A DNA stretch of 8,731 bases. It comes from Candidatus Delongbacteria bacterium (lineage in GTDB: Bacteria; JAGOEH01). The translations under genes were made by a program, and so were the position numbers. The notes under the pieces were generated by a model. That model saw nothing but the letters and a program-made list of their open reading frames with translations. It was not told where the DNA came from and made no database searches. Each line of letters starts with the position of its first letter. Within the stretch, counting starts at the first letter, position 1. The stretch spans positions 1 through 8,731 of the forward strand of contig JAGOEH010000129.1 in NCBI GenBank assembly GCA_017997825.1, given 5' to 3'. Of the stretch, positions 1 through 6,568 are shown piece by piece.

Positions 1-191
1 TAAACGAGAATGTATCAATCGATATTTCGAATCAGATTGGAATAGATTACTGTTATCTGTCTGTTAAACAGTATAATGATTGGTATAATGACTTTTATTA
101 TGATGACAGAAATAATCGATATCAATCGACGACCTGGGAATATGGATTGATCGATTTTAAATTCATTTGCAGCTTTTATTATGATTTGTAA
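1..191 (+). CDS. C-terminal end of an unrecognised protein (5' partial, AT-rich)
   Basis: The frame whose first complete codon begins at base 3 is open for 62 codons and ends at TAA 189-191. It has no start codon in the window, so it is read as the tail of a gene beginning upstream. The peptide is rich in Tyr (10 of 62), Asn and Asp, and ends in alternating hydrophobic and polar residues (…YGLIDFKFICSFYYDL). This suggests a beta-rich secreted or surface protein, but no family is recognisable. The DNA is clearly more AT-rich than the downstream genes. The stop lies only 43 nt before the next start, so the two genes could be cotranscribed; no terminator lies between them. Alternative: a chance open frame in AT-rich DNA, though AT-rich sequence normally accumulates stops, which favours real coding. 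Confidence 0.55.
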   Translation, partial: NENVSIDISNQIGIDYCYLSVKQYNDWYNDFYYDDRNNRYQSTTWEYGLIDFKFICSFYYDL

Positions 192-234
192 ACAATATAC
201 AGCAGCAAAACAATCTTAAGAATGGGGGTAAACC

Positions 235-2049
235 ATGTGTCGAATGGGAAAAAAGGTGTTTTCAGGCTGGATGGTAGTGTTGGTTATGATGATGTTGGTT
301 TTCATTGGAACACTCTTGGCCGAAGAGGTGGGTGATCTCAAGAGTGAATCGGATCTGGTCCGCTACATCAAGCTGCATGCCCCGGAAGAGGATGCCTATG
401 TGGCGGTACAGCGCCTGGCGGCGATTTACATCGTCAACCAGTCATGGGACAGCGCCGCTATGGTATTCGCAAAGTACCGGCCCTTTTTTCCGGAGATGAA
501 GATCCGATTTGACAAGATTTTGGCCTTGCTGAACGCTCCGTCCCGGAAACTGGAAATCCGAAATCTTGGAGAATCGGTCAACACCGAATTCCGGGAATAC
601 CTGCCCATTCCCTCGGCCGACGGTAAATCACTCTATTTTACCGGCAATCTGAGGCCGGATGGATACGGCAACGAGGATATCTTTGTGTCCGAGTGGAAAT
701 CGGGCTGCTGGGCCAAGGCCGCCACTATCGGTTCTTCCATCAATACCAAATCCAATGAGGGAATTCTGAGCATCAGCGCCGACGGGAATACCATTACCCT
801 GTTCGGCCATTATGCAGGATCCCTGGGGGGCGGCGATATATTCTATGCCGAACGCACCGCCGGCGGCTGGTCCGAAATCAAGCATTTTCCCCAACCGATC
901 AATTCCGAATACTGGGATTGTGACGGAGCCTATACCGCCGATGGCCAGGCCTTCATCTTCTCTTCCGATCGGCCGGGAGGGATCGGGGAATTCCATGGAC
1001 GGGACAGCGAGTTCCATGGTTCGCAGAAGGGGAATGTCGACCTGTATGTCTGCCGCCGAACACCCGACGGCTGGAGCGAGCCGATCAACCTGGGATCGGT
1101 GATCAATACTCCTTACTGCGAACAATCCCCGTTTCTGCATCCGGACGGGAAAACCCTTTATTTTTCATCGGACGGGCATTATGGACTGGGCCGACTGGAT
1201 ATCTTCAAAACCGTTCGGTTGTCCGATACCTCATGGACCCAATGGAGCGAACCGGTCAACCTGGGCCGAGAAATCAATACGGCATACGACAACAGCGGAT
1301 TCAAGATCAATACGGCCGGCGATATCGCCTATTTTGCCGCCGCTAACCGGCCGGATGGCCTGGGGCGTGAAGATATCTACTCGATGGTTCTACCGAAGGA
1401 AGCTAAGCCCGAGATGGCCGTGATCTCGGTCGGGGGCCGGGTAACGGATGAGACTGGGACCCCGATGGAGGTCGAGATCCAATGGGTGGACCTGGAGATC
1501 AATCAGCCGATCGGGAGCCTGAAAAGCCATCCCCAAACGGGAGAATACTTCATCGCGCTGCCGGTCGGTAAAAATTACGGTTACTTTGCCTCAAAACCCG
1601 GGTACTATTCCGAATCCAAGAACCTGGATCTGCAGACTGTAACCCGTTCCGAGGAACGGCAAATGGATATCACTTTGACTTCGGTCAAGGAGATCAGTCA
1701 GGGGACCGCCATCCAGGTCAATAACCTCTTCTTTGATTTTGACCGATCGGAGCTGAAATCGGAATCGTATGCCGAACTGGACCGGCTGGCCGATTTTCTC
1801 AAGGAGAATGAGGGATGGAAGATTATGATCAGCGGACATACTGACAACAAAGGTCGGAAAGATTATAACCGTCGATTATCTCTGCGCCGGGCCGAGTCAG
1901 TGGTCGCCTATCTGAGCGCCAAACAGATCGATCAGGCCCGATTGAAAGCGGAGGGATTCGGGGATGAGCAGCCGATCGATACCAATGACACTGAGCAGGG
2001 ACGAGCCCGCAATCGCCGGGTGGAGTTTCAATGCATTCCAGCGGAATGA
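235..2049 (+). CDS. Secreted PD40 beta-propeller / OmpA-family peptidoglycan-binding protein
   Basis: Envelope protein expected in the periplasm or on the outer membrane, anchored to peptidoglycan by its C-terminus. Residues 5-29 form a basic then hydrophobic signal peptide with likely cleavage after LLA29; there is no lipobox Cys. Residues about 36-100 are helical, possibly TPR-like. From about 105 to 385 come PD40/WD40-like blades of the TolB-propeller type, with repeated INT…SADGKSLYF and RPDGxGxxDI(F/Y) signatures near 125-150, 180-203, 233-270, 302-325 and 355-382. Residues about 397-470 resemble a carboxypeptidase-regulatory-like beta-sandwich (GGRVTDETGTPM). The OmpA domain is about 494-600: FDFDRSEL at 500-507, SGHTDN at 533-538, and N545/L548/S549/R552/A553 of the NxxLSxxRAxxV motif. 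D537 and R552 match the known diaminopimelate-binding pair. Start at 235 is supported by GGGGG at 224-228; a second ATG at 244 is too distant from it. The role of such fusions is not established; cell-wall-linked sensing or scaffolding is inference. No clear promoter is seen directly upstream. Confidence 0.93.
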   Translation: MCRMGKKVFSGWMVVLVMMMLVFIGTLLAEEVGDLKSESDLVRYIKLHAPEEDAYVAVQRLAAIYIVNQSWDSAAMVFAKYRPFFPEMKIRFDKILALLNAPSRKLEIRNLGESVNTEFREYLPIPSADGKSLYFTGNLRPDGYGNEDIFVSEWKSGCWAKAATIGSSINTKSNEGILSISADGNTITLFGHYAGSLGGGDIFYAERTAGGWSEIKHFPQPINSEYWDCDGAYTADGQAFIFSSDRPGGIGEFHGRDSEFHGSQKGNVDLYVCRRTPDGWSEPINLGSVINTPYCEQSPFLHPDGKTLYFSSDGHYGLGRLDIFKTVRLSDTSWTQWSEPVNLGREINTAYDNSGFKINTAGDIAYFAAANRPDGLGREDIYSMVLPKEAKPEMAVISVGGRVTDETGTPMEVEIQWVDLEINQPIGSLKSHPQTGEYFIALPVGKNYGYFASKPGYYSESKNLDLQTVTRSEERQMDITLTSVKEISQGTAIQVNNLFFDFDRSELKSESYAELDRLADFLKENEGWKIMISGHTDNKGRKDYNRRLSLRRAESVVAYLSAKQIDQARLKAEGFGDEQPIDTNDTEQGRARNRRVEFQCIPAE

Positions 2050-2096
2050 GACGCAGGGATTTTTATTTGCCTTCTGATTAGCATTCCAAATTTGGA

Positions 2097-2780
2097 TTAA
2101 TGGGCTCTATCGGCCATGAACGATTCGATCAGTCTGACCCGGTCATGCCGACCCCGGCGTCGGTTGACATTCAACTGCAGGTCCAGCGGCGGGACCTTGA
2201 TCCGGTATCCGTTCCATTCCACGGTTTCCAGATAATCCTGGGCGTAAGGCCCGCAATCGACCGGTTCGGGATCATCCAGGATGGCCTGCGGATCGGAGGC
2301 GATATCGATCCGGACATGCAGGAAGATCACTCCGAAATCCTTGGTCAGCCACCCCCCGGTATCGGTGATCGGCTCGATCAGATAGTCGGCAAACAGTTCC
2401 GTCATGGCATCATTATCCCGGCTGTCGATCATGATATCGACATCATGGGGATCGAGACGGATGCCGCGGATGCAGGCCGCACAGCTTCCGGTCAGCCACC
2501 ATCGGATGCCGTGACCCTCGACGATGCGGCAGAATTCGGCTAATCCTTTTTCCCACGGTATCTCCGCCATATAACCCAATTGATCGAACATCAGTCGGGC
2601 GTTATCGGCATAGCGCCGTTTCATTCGATCCAGATACTTGGATGTGGCCGGATATGTTTTGGTATACCCCCGGCCGTCATTATGATAAAAGCACATCTGC
2701 AGGATCGGTTCATAGCGCGGATCGAACTCCGATATCCGATAAATTACCTGATGGCCTGCTTCCTCAAATGTGATCTTCAT
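2097..2780 (-). CDS. Nucleotidyltransferase-fold protein of unknown substrate
   Basis: A 227-residue soluble protein. The core is the polymerase-beta/MNT nucleotidyltransferase signature: WWLTGS at 94-99 gives the Gly-Ser motif, followed by PHDVDIMID at 111-119, whose D113 and D115 form the DxD metal pair. A third acidic residue in the next strand is probably D159 (VRIDIA). Residues 1-90 form a separate N-terminal region and 190-227 a basic, partly helical tail. Similar stand-alone proteins are annotated as nucleotidyltransferases or related to aminoglycoside adenylyltransferases; the substrate here cannot be told. No HEPN or MNT partner toxin gene is adjacent, so a toxin-antitoxin role is not supported. 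ATG at 2780 is chosen because GGAGAG lies 8 nt upstream and a good promoter lies about 60 nt further upstream. A longer frame from TTG at 2873 would start inside that promoter's -35 box. It is monocistronic and convergent with the OmpA gene (47 nt between stops). Confidence 0.75.
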   Translation of the reverse strand: MKITFEEAGHQVIYRISEFDPRYEPILQMCFYHNDGRGYTKTYPATSKYLDRMKRRYADNARLMFDQLGYMAEIPWEKGLAEFCRIVEGHGIRWWLTGSCAACIRGIRLDPHDVDIMIDSRDNDAMTELFADYLIEPITDTGGWLTKDFGVIFLHVRIDIASDPQAILDDPEPVDCGPYAQDYLETVEWNGYRIKVPPLDLQLNVNRRRGRHDRVRLIESFMADRAH

Positions 2781-2844
2781 AGTTGATACTCTCCGTTTTT
2801 GATTATCCCGGTTTATGTCTGTTCTATTCCATTCGGAATCTGAC

Positions 2845-2873
2845 AATTTAGTGTTTCCGGGCATTTTTGTCAA
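2845..2873 (-). promoter_or_regulatory. Sigma70-type promoter for the nucleotidyltransferase gene
   Basis: Reading the minus strand, TTGACA (2873-2868) is followed by a 17-nt spacer and TAAATT (2850-2845). The -35 box is a perfect consensus match and the spacing ideal; the -10 has four of six consensus bases. Transcription would begin near 2838, giving a leader of about 58 nt to the ATG at 2780. A small dyad ATTCC-N4-GGAAT (2826-2839) lies at the predicted start site. Confidence 0.65.
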
Positions 2874-2932
2874 GTCGGATTTCCCCTCGATTGGAAATTA
2901 TATGGTACAGATTTATTGGGAGGCGAGGCGGG

Positions 2933-2961
2933 GATACGGTGATACGGACATTGATATCAAT
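2933..2961. promoter_or_regulatory. Direct repeat and 12-bp palindrome between divergent promoters
   Basis: GATACGG occurs twice in tandem with an 8-nt period (2933-2939 and 2941-2947). It is followed immediately by the perfect palindrome ATTGATATCAAT (2950-2961). The cluster lies between the leftward promoter (-35 at 2873) and the rightward promoter (-35 at 2992), 30 bp upstream of the latter. That is where an activator or repressor acting on the AEC transporter promoter would sit. No known regulator site is recognised. The rest of the 327-bp intergenic region 2781-3107 holds only the two promoters and their leaders. Confidence 0.35.
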
Positions 2962-2991
2962 CATTCCGGTTGGTTGGATAAAATTCTCAGC

Positions 2992-3020
2992 TTGACTTCC
3001 TTTTCCGGTTTATGTATTAT
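2992..3020 (+). promoter_or_regulatory. Sigma70-type promoter for the AEC transporter gene
   Basis: TTGACT (2992-2997), a 17-nt spacer and TATTAT (3015-3020). Five of six bases match in each box. Transcription would begin near 3027, leaving a leader of about 80 nt before the ATG at 3108. No riboswitch or attenuator hairpin was recognised in the leader. Confidence 0.65.
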
Positions 3021-3107
3021 TGGAAAACTGCGAATTGAAGCGGATTCAGCTGTTGATTTTTATGGGATTTGTTTGAACAGACTGATTGTTCGGAAAGGTG
3101 ATGACGA

Positions 3108-4049
3108 ATGGAAATGTTTCTGGCAACCTTTCAGGCGATTGTGACCTTGTTGGGGGTAGGGGTGCTGGGATTTCTGCTGATTGCCCGGAAAGTGATCCCG
3201 GAGAATGTCACGGCGGTTTTGAATCGGCTGGCGCTGGATATTGCCATGCCATTCACCGTATTCTATAATATTCTTGTCAAATTCGATCCGGATACCAAAG
3301 CCGATTGGTGGACCTTGCCTTTGTGGTGGCTTTTTTTTCTGGCGGTGGATTTCGGATTCGCCTGGACCGCTACCCGAATATCCCGGACCCGGTTTCGGCA
3401 TGAATTCATGATGACGCTCTTTTTCCAGAATGCCATTTTTATTCCCATGGCTTTACTGTCAGGTATTTTCGGATTCAATACCCCTTATTTGGTTGATTTG
3501 TTCATTTTCACCATGTTTTATGCTACCTTTCTATTTTCTTCCTATCACTGGTTCTTTCCGGCCTCTCAGCGGCCTTCCATGAACGGCAGGATTCTGAATT
3601 ATGTCCTGATCGCGACGATCATCGCCATGACACTAAAATTGACGCGGCTGGATTGGATCGTTCCGAAATTTATCCTTTCCATCAGCCAGATGATCGGTAA
3701 TATGTCGCTACCTTTGTTGATGATGGTTCTGGGCGGCAATCTCTATCGGGATATCCGGCAAAAGGGGGCTTTTTACTGGGCGGAAATCGTCCGGTTTATA
3801 GGATTCAAGATTATTCTATTCCCAATAGTGATGATGGCGCTTGTCTACTGGATTCGACCTCCATCTACCGTGGCGCTGCTGCTGATCATCGAGTCGGCCG
3901 TTCCCCCGGTCATTTCGGTGCCGGCTTTGATCGAAAACTGCGGCGGAAACCGGAATTTGGGCAATCAGTTGGTGATTGTCAGCTTTATCAGTTGCATCCT
4001 GACCATTCCCTTTTTTATTTGGACGGCTGCTCGGTTGGGGCTTTTTTAG
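3108..4049 (+). CDS. AEC-family transporter (auxin efflux carrier-like permease)
   Basis: A 313-residue inner-membrane protein, normal length for the AEC family (Mem_trans), which carries organic acids, amino acids or auxin-like compounds by secondary transport. About ten hydrophobic segments are visible: near 5-25, 38-55, 67-88, 98-118, 125-148, 163-180, 190-210, 223-247, 251-273 and 286-308. Family-like features are the ARKVIPENVTAVLNRLALDIAMP stretch (about 26-48), with a Pro in the second segment, and the central SLPLLMMVLGGNLYRD (203-218) matching the conserved P-L-x-m-x-x-x-G after the cytoplasmic loop. The substrate cannot be predicted. The start at 3108 follows AAAGG at 3093-3097; a second ATG at 3114 is an alternative. 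It has its own promoter and terminator, so it is probably transcribed alone. A run of eight T lies in codons 75-77 (3331-3338) without disturbing the frame. Confidence 0.88.
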   Translation: MEMFLATFQAIVTLLGVGVLGFLLIARKVIPENVTAVLNRLALDIAMPFTVFYNILVKFDPDTKADWWTLPLWWLFFLAVDFGFAWTATRISRTRFRHEFMMTLFFQNAIFIPMALLSGIFGFNTPYLVDLFIFTMFYATFLFSSYHWFFPASQRPSMNGRILNYVLIATIIAMTLKLTRLDWIVPKFILSISQMIGNMSLPLLMMVLGGNLYRDIRQKGAFYWAEIVRFIGFKIILFPIVMMALVYWIRPPSTVALLLIIESAVPPVISVPALIENCGGNRNLGNQLVIVSFISCILTIPFFIWTAARLGLF

Positions 4050-4063
4050 GGATTTCATGATTC

Positions 4064-4086
4064 ACCGGATTGATGATCCGGTTTTT
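4064..4086 (+). terminator. Intrinsic terminator after the AEC transporter gene
   Basis: ACCGGAT (4064-4070) pairs perfectly with ATCCGGT (4076-4082) around the loop TGATG, followed by a T run 4082-4086. The stem is short (7 bp) and the U-tract modest, so termination may be partial. It sits 14 nt after the stop codon. The remaining 100 nt before the next gene show no convincing promoter, so read-through into that gene is possible. Confidence 0.6.
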
Positions 4087-4186
4087 ATCAGGTAGCATTA
4101 TAGATGATGAATTGGGATATTTGTTCCGGGTAATGGAATGCCAATCGGAAAATCGAATCATGGATAAGAATCGAGAGTGAGGCTGA

Positions 4187-6406
4187 ATGCAGAACAAATC
4201 ACCGGTTATCCGGAATGAGTTTGGAACCTTCGAGGGGGTTTTCACCCCCACCATTCTGACCATTTTCGGGGCTATCATGTTTATGAGGATGGGATTTGTG
4301 GTGGGTTATGCCGGTGTCATGACGGCTTTGGTGATTCTGGTATTGGCCAAATCGGTTACTCTGCTGACCGGATTGTCGATATCGGCGATAGCCACCAATA
4401 CCAGTGTCAAGGGCGGCGGGGCATATTTTATCATTTCCCGGGTGCTGGGACCCAAGTTCGGCGGAACGATCGGAATCTCCCTTTATCTTGCCCAGGCCCT
4501 TTCAATTCCGCTCCATATTCTTGGATTCACCGAGGCCATGATCAGCATTTATCCGGAGTGGAGCGTTCATTATTTCCGGATCAATCTGATCACCACCACC
4601 ATTTTATTCATCATATCCTTTATTGGAGCGGCCTGGGCCATCCGCACCCAGTTCGTGATTATGGGATGTCTGCTGTTGTCGATTGTGTCGTTTGTACTGG
4701 GGATGGGAGCCAATTTCAGTCCTGAGGTTTTTGCTTCCAATCTGACTCATCATTTTGATTCTGATTATGGATTCTGGGGGGTATTTGCGATATTTTTTCC
4801 GGCTGCAAGCGGGATCATGGCCGGAGTCAATATGTCGGGAGATCTGAAGGATCCATCCCATTCCATTCCGCGCGGTTTGCTTTCCGCTATTCTGGCGGCT
4901 TTCGTGGTTTATGCCCTTGAGATCATTTTATTGGGGGGGGTGGCGGATTCCGGTCATTTGATCAAGGGATCATTTGGAGTTCTATTGACGAACTCCTGGA
5001 TGGGTATAAAGGCGTTAATCATTCTGGGAGTTTTTGCAGCGGCGTTGTCGACGGCTCTGGGATTGTTCGTCAGCGCTCCCCGAATTTTGCAGGCCTTGTC
5101 CCGGGATGACATCATCAGATTTCTTAGTCCGTTTGCCCAGGGATCACGCAAGGGTGATGAACCTCGTAACGCGATCGTTTTATCGATGATTCTGTCGCTG
5201 ATGGTAGTATTCTTTGCCGGTAATAATGCCAGTGGTACCGCCCTGAACTCGGTGGCCTCATTCGTGACCATCTTCTTTTTGTATGCCTATGGGATCGTCA
5301 ACCTGGCGGGATTTGTCGAATCGTTCGGCGCCAATCCCTCCTTCCGCCCCCGTTTCAAGCTGCTCCACTGGAGTCTGGCCCTGTTGGGAGGGATAGCGTG
5401 TCTAATCTTTTCGATCATGATCGATTATCTGTCATCCTTGGGTGTGATTGTCATGATCTCATTGCTTTTTTTCTATTTCAACAACAAGGAGCTGGATGTT
5501 TCATTCGGTGACGCCCGAAGGGGCTTTTTATATCGTCATATCCGGGACAATCTTTTAAAACTGAGCCGCTTGCCGATCCATGTCAAGAATTGGCGGCCGA
5601 CCCTGCTGATCTTTTCCAAAAATCCGATCCTGCAGCCCAATCTGGTTCAAGCGGGGGTAATGATCGCGGGCAAGAAGGGCCTGATTTCAACGGTGTCGTT
5701 TATTGAAGAATCCGATTCCGATACCGGAATCCGGCATCGGAGAGAATTCCGCGAGGAGATCTGTCAGTGGCTGAATCAGAACCGATATGAGATTTTTCCG
5801 GAAGTGGTTTTTGCCGGGAGCAATCCGGAAGCCTTAACGGTTTTTCTCCAGAGTTATTCGATCGGTCCGATCCGGCCCAATCTGCTGCTGATGGGATGGC
5901 CGAGCAATCTTCAGTTCTCCGGATCCTTTTTTACGATACCCCCTGTGGCGCTCCATCTGGGATTAAGTAATATCTTCTTTATCGACCATGGTTCCTCTTC
6001 AAAAGAAGCGAAAAAACGGATCGATATTTGGTGGAAGGGGGAGAAAAACGGCTCCCTGATGTTGATTATCGCCCATCTGATCATTCAGCATCCCGATTGG
6101 CGTCATTGCCGGATCCGGGTATTGCGTTTGATCACTCCCCAGGATTCGATGGCCAAGGCGGAAGATGCCCTTAAAAAGCTGATCTATGCTGCCCGAATCA
6201 ATGCTGAGATTCATATTGCTGCATCATGGCTGGATTTTAGAGAAGTTCTCCATACCGAATCGCATGATGCTTCTTTGATCATTCTTGGATTTTCACTCTC
6301 TCATGACACCATTCCTCATTTTTATGCCACCTTTGATCAGATGACTGCTGCTCTGCCGGATTGCCTGCTGGTTCAATCCACCGGAGAAGCCAATCTCCTT
6401 GAGTGA
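4187..6406 (+). CDS. Cation-chloride cotransporter homologue (SLC12/CCC family, APC superfamily)
   Basis: A 739-residue inner-membrane secondary transporter. The membrane domain (about 15-435, some 12 segments) has CCC hallmarks: GTFEGVFTPTIL at 13-24, RMGFVVGYAG at 34-43, GGGAYFIISRVLGPKFGG at 76-93, and the family signature FFPAASGI…NMSGDLKDP…SIPRG at 204-230. The soluble domain (about 465-739) is also CCC-like: NWRPTLLIF at 468-476, PNLLLMGWPSN at 564-574, and IDIWWKGEKNGSLMLI followed by WRHCRIRVLRL (612-648), parallel to the eukaryotic IDVWW…DDGGL…IRVF segment. Family members couple Cl- to Na+ and/or K+. The Na+ site seems kept: A285, S288 and T289 align with the Ala…Ser-Ser of NKCC. At the K+ site the key Tyr is His110 and the first-helix Asn is Thr25. 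There is no long N-terminal regulatory tail. Start 4187 has GTGAGG 5 nt upstream. An eight-G run at 4933-4940 is in frame. General amino-acid permease is the less likely alternative. Confidence 0.9.
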   Translation: MQNKSPVIRNEFGTFEGVFTPTILTIFGAIMFMRMGFVVGYAGVMTALVILVLAKSVTLLTGLSISAIATNTSVKGGGAYFIISRVLGPKFGGTIGISLYLAQALSIPLHILGFTEAMISIYPEWSVHYFRINLITTTILFIISFIGAAWAIRTQFVIMGCLLLSIVSFVLGMGANFSPEVFASNLTHHFDSDYGFWGVFAIFFPAASGIMAGVNMSGDLKDPSHSIPRGLLSAILAAFVVYALEIILLGGVADSGHLIKGSFGVLLTNSWMGIKALIILGVFAAALSTALGLFVSAPRILQALSRDDIIRFLSPFAQGSRKGDEPRNAIVLSMILSLMVVFFAGNNASGTALNSVASFVTIFFLYAYGIVNLAGFVESFGANPSFRPRFKLLHWSLALLGGIACLIFSIMIDYLSSLGVIVMISLLFFYFNNKELDVSFGDARRGFLYRHIRDNLLKLSRLPIHVKNWRPTLLIFSKNPILQPNLVQAGVMIAGKKGLISTVSFIEESDSDTGIRHRREFREEICQWLNQNRYEIFPEVVFAGSNPEALTVFLQSYSIGPIRPNLLLMGWPSNLQFSGSFFTIPPVALHLGLSNIFFIDHGSSSKEAKKRIDIWWKGEKNGSLMLIIAHLIIQHPDWRHCRIRVLRLITPQDSMAKAEDALKKLIYAARINAEIHIAASWLDFREVLHTESHDASLIILGFSLSHDTIPHFYATFDQMTAALPDCLLVQSTGEANLLE

Positions 6407-6478
6407 AACGTGGGTTTGCCTTCCAATCCAAAATCGGCGGAACTTTGCGCACTCTTTTCGGTTAAATTCAACGATTTG

Positions 6479-6516
6479 ATCATTTTTCAAAGCTTGACAT
6501 CGTATTGAAAAATGAT
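6479..6516. promoter_or_regulatory. Perfect 12-bp inverted repeat over the lipoprotein promoter (operator candidate)
   Basis: ATCATTTTTCAA (6479-6490) and TTGAAAAATGAT (6505-6516) are exact reverse complements separated by 14 nt. The left arm ends 3 nt before the -35 box, the spacer contains that box, and the right arm fills the space between -35 and -10. A dimeric repressor bound here would block RNA polymerase. Read as RNA it is too AT-rich, and lacks a following U-run, to be a good terminator for the upstream gene. Confidence 0.5.
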
Positions 6517-6522
6517 TATATT
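6494..6522 (+). promoter_or_regulatory. Strong sigma70-type promoter for the lipoprotein gene
   Basis: TTGACA (6494-6499), a 17-nt spacer and TATATT (6517-6522): a perfect -35 box, ideal spacing and five of six bases in the -10. Transcription would begin near 6529, giving a leader of about 40 nt that contains the strong Shine-Dalgarno site AAAGGAGG (6556-6563). This is the best promoter plus ribosome-binding-site combination in the window, so the product may be abundant when not repressed. The 72 nt between the CCC stop and the inverted repeat hold nothing recognisable. Confidence 0.75.
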
Positions 6523-6568
6523 TGGTAATGAAAGAATTAGTTATTAAGTCAACCCAAAGGAGGAAAAA

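Noticed and set aside
628-1140. 170-codon minus-strand open frame inside the OmpA gene
   Set aside because: It is fully antisense to strongly supported propeller coding sequence and its translation looks like a codon shadow.
2085-2096. 12-bp palindrome TCCAAATTTGGA between two convergent stop codons
   Set aside because: It has no loop and no T-run on either side, so it cannot be called a terminator; a short AT-rich palindrome can arise by chance.
2100-2543. 147-codon plus-strand open frame opposite the nucleotidyltransferase gene
   Set aside because: It mirrors a gene with clear GS and DxD motifs, a ribosome site and a promoter; no independent evidence supports it.
2097-2780. HEPN-MNT type toxin-antitoxin module
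   Set aside because: Only the nucleotidyltransferase-like gene is present; no small helical partner gene is adjacent on the same strand.
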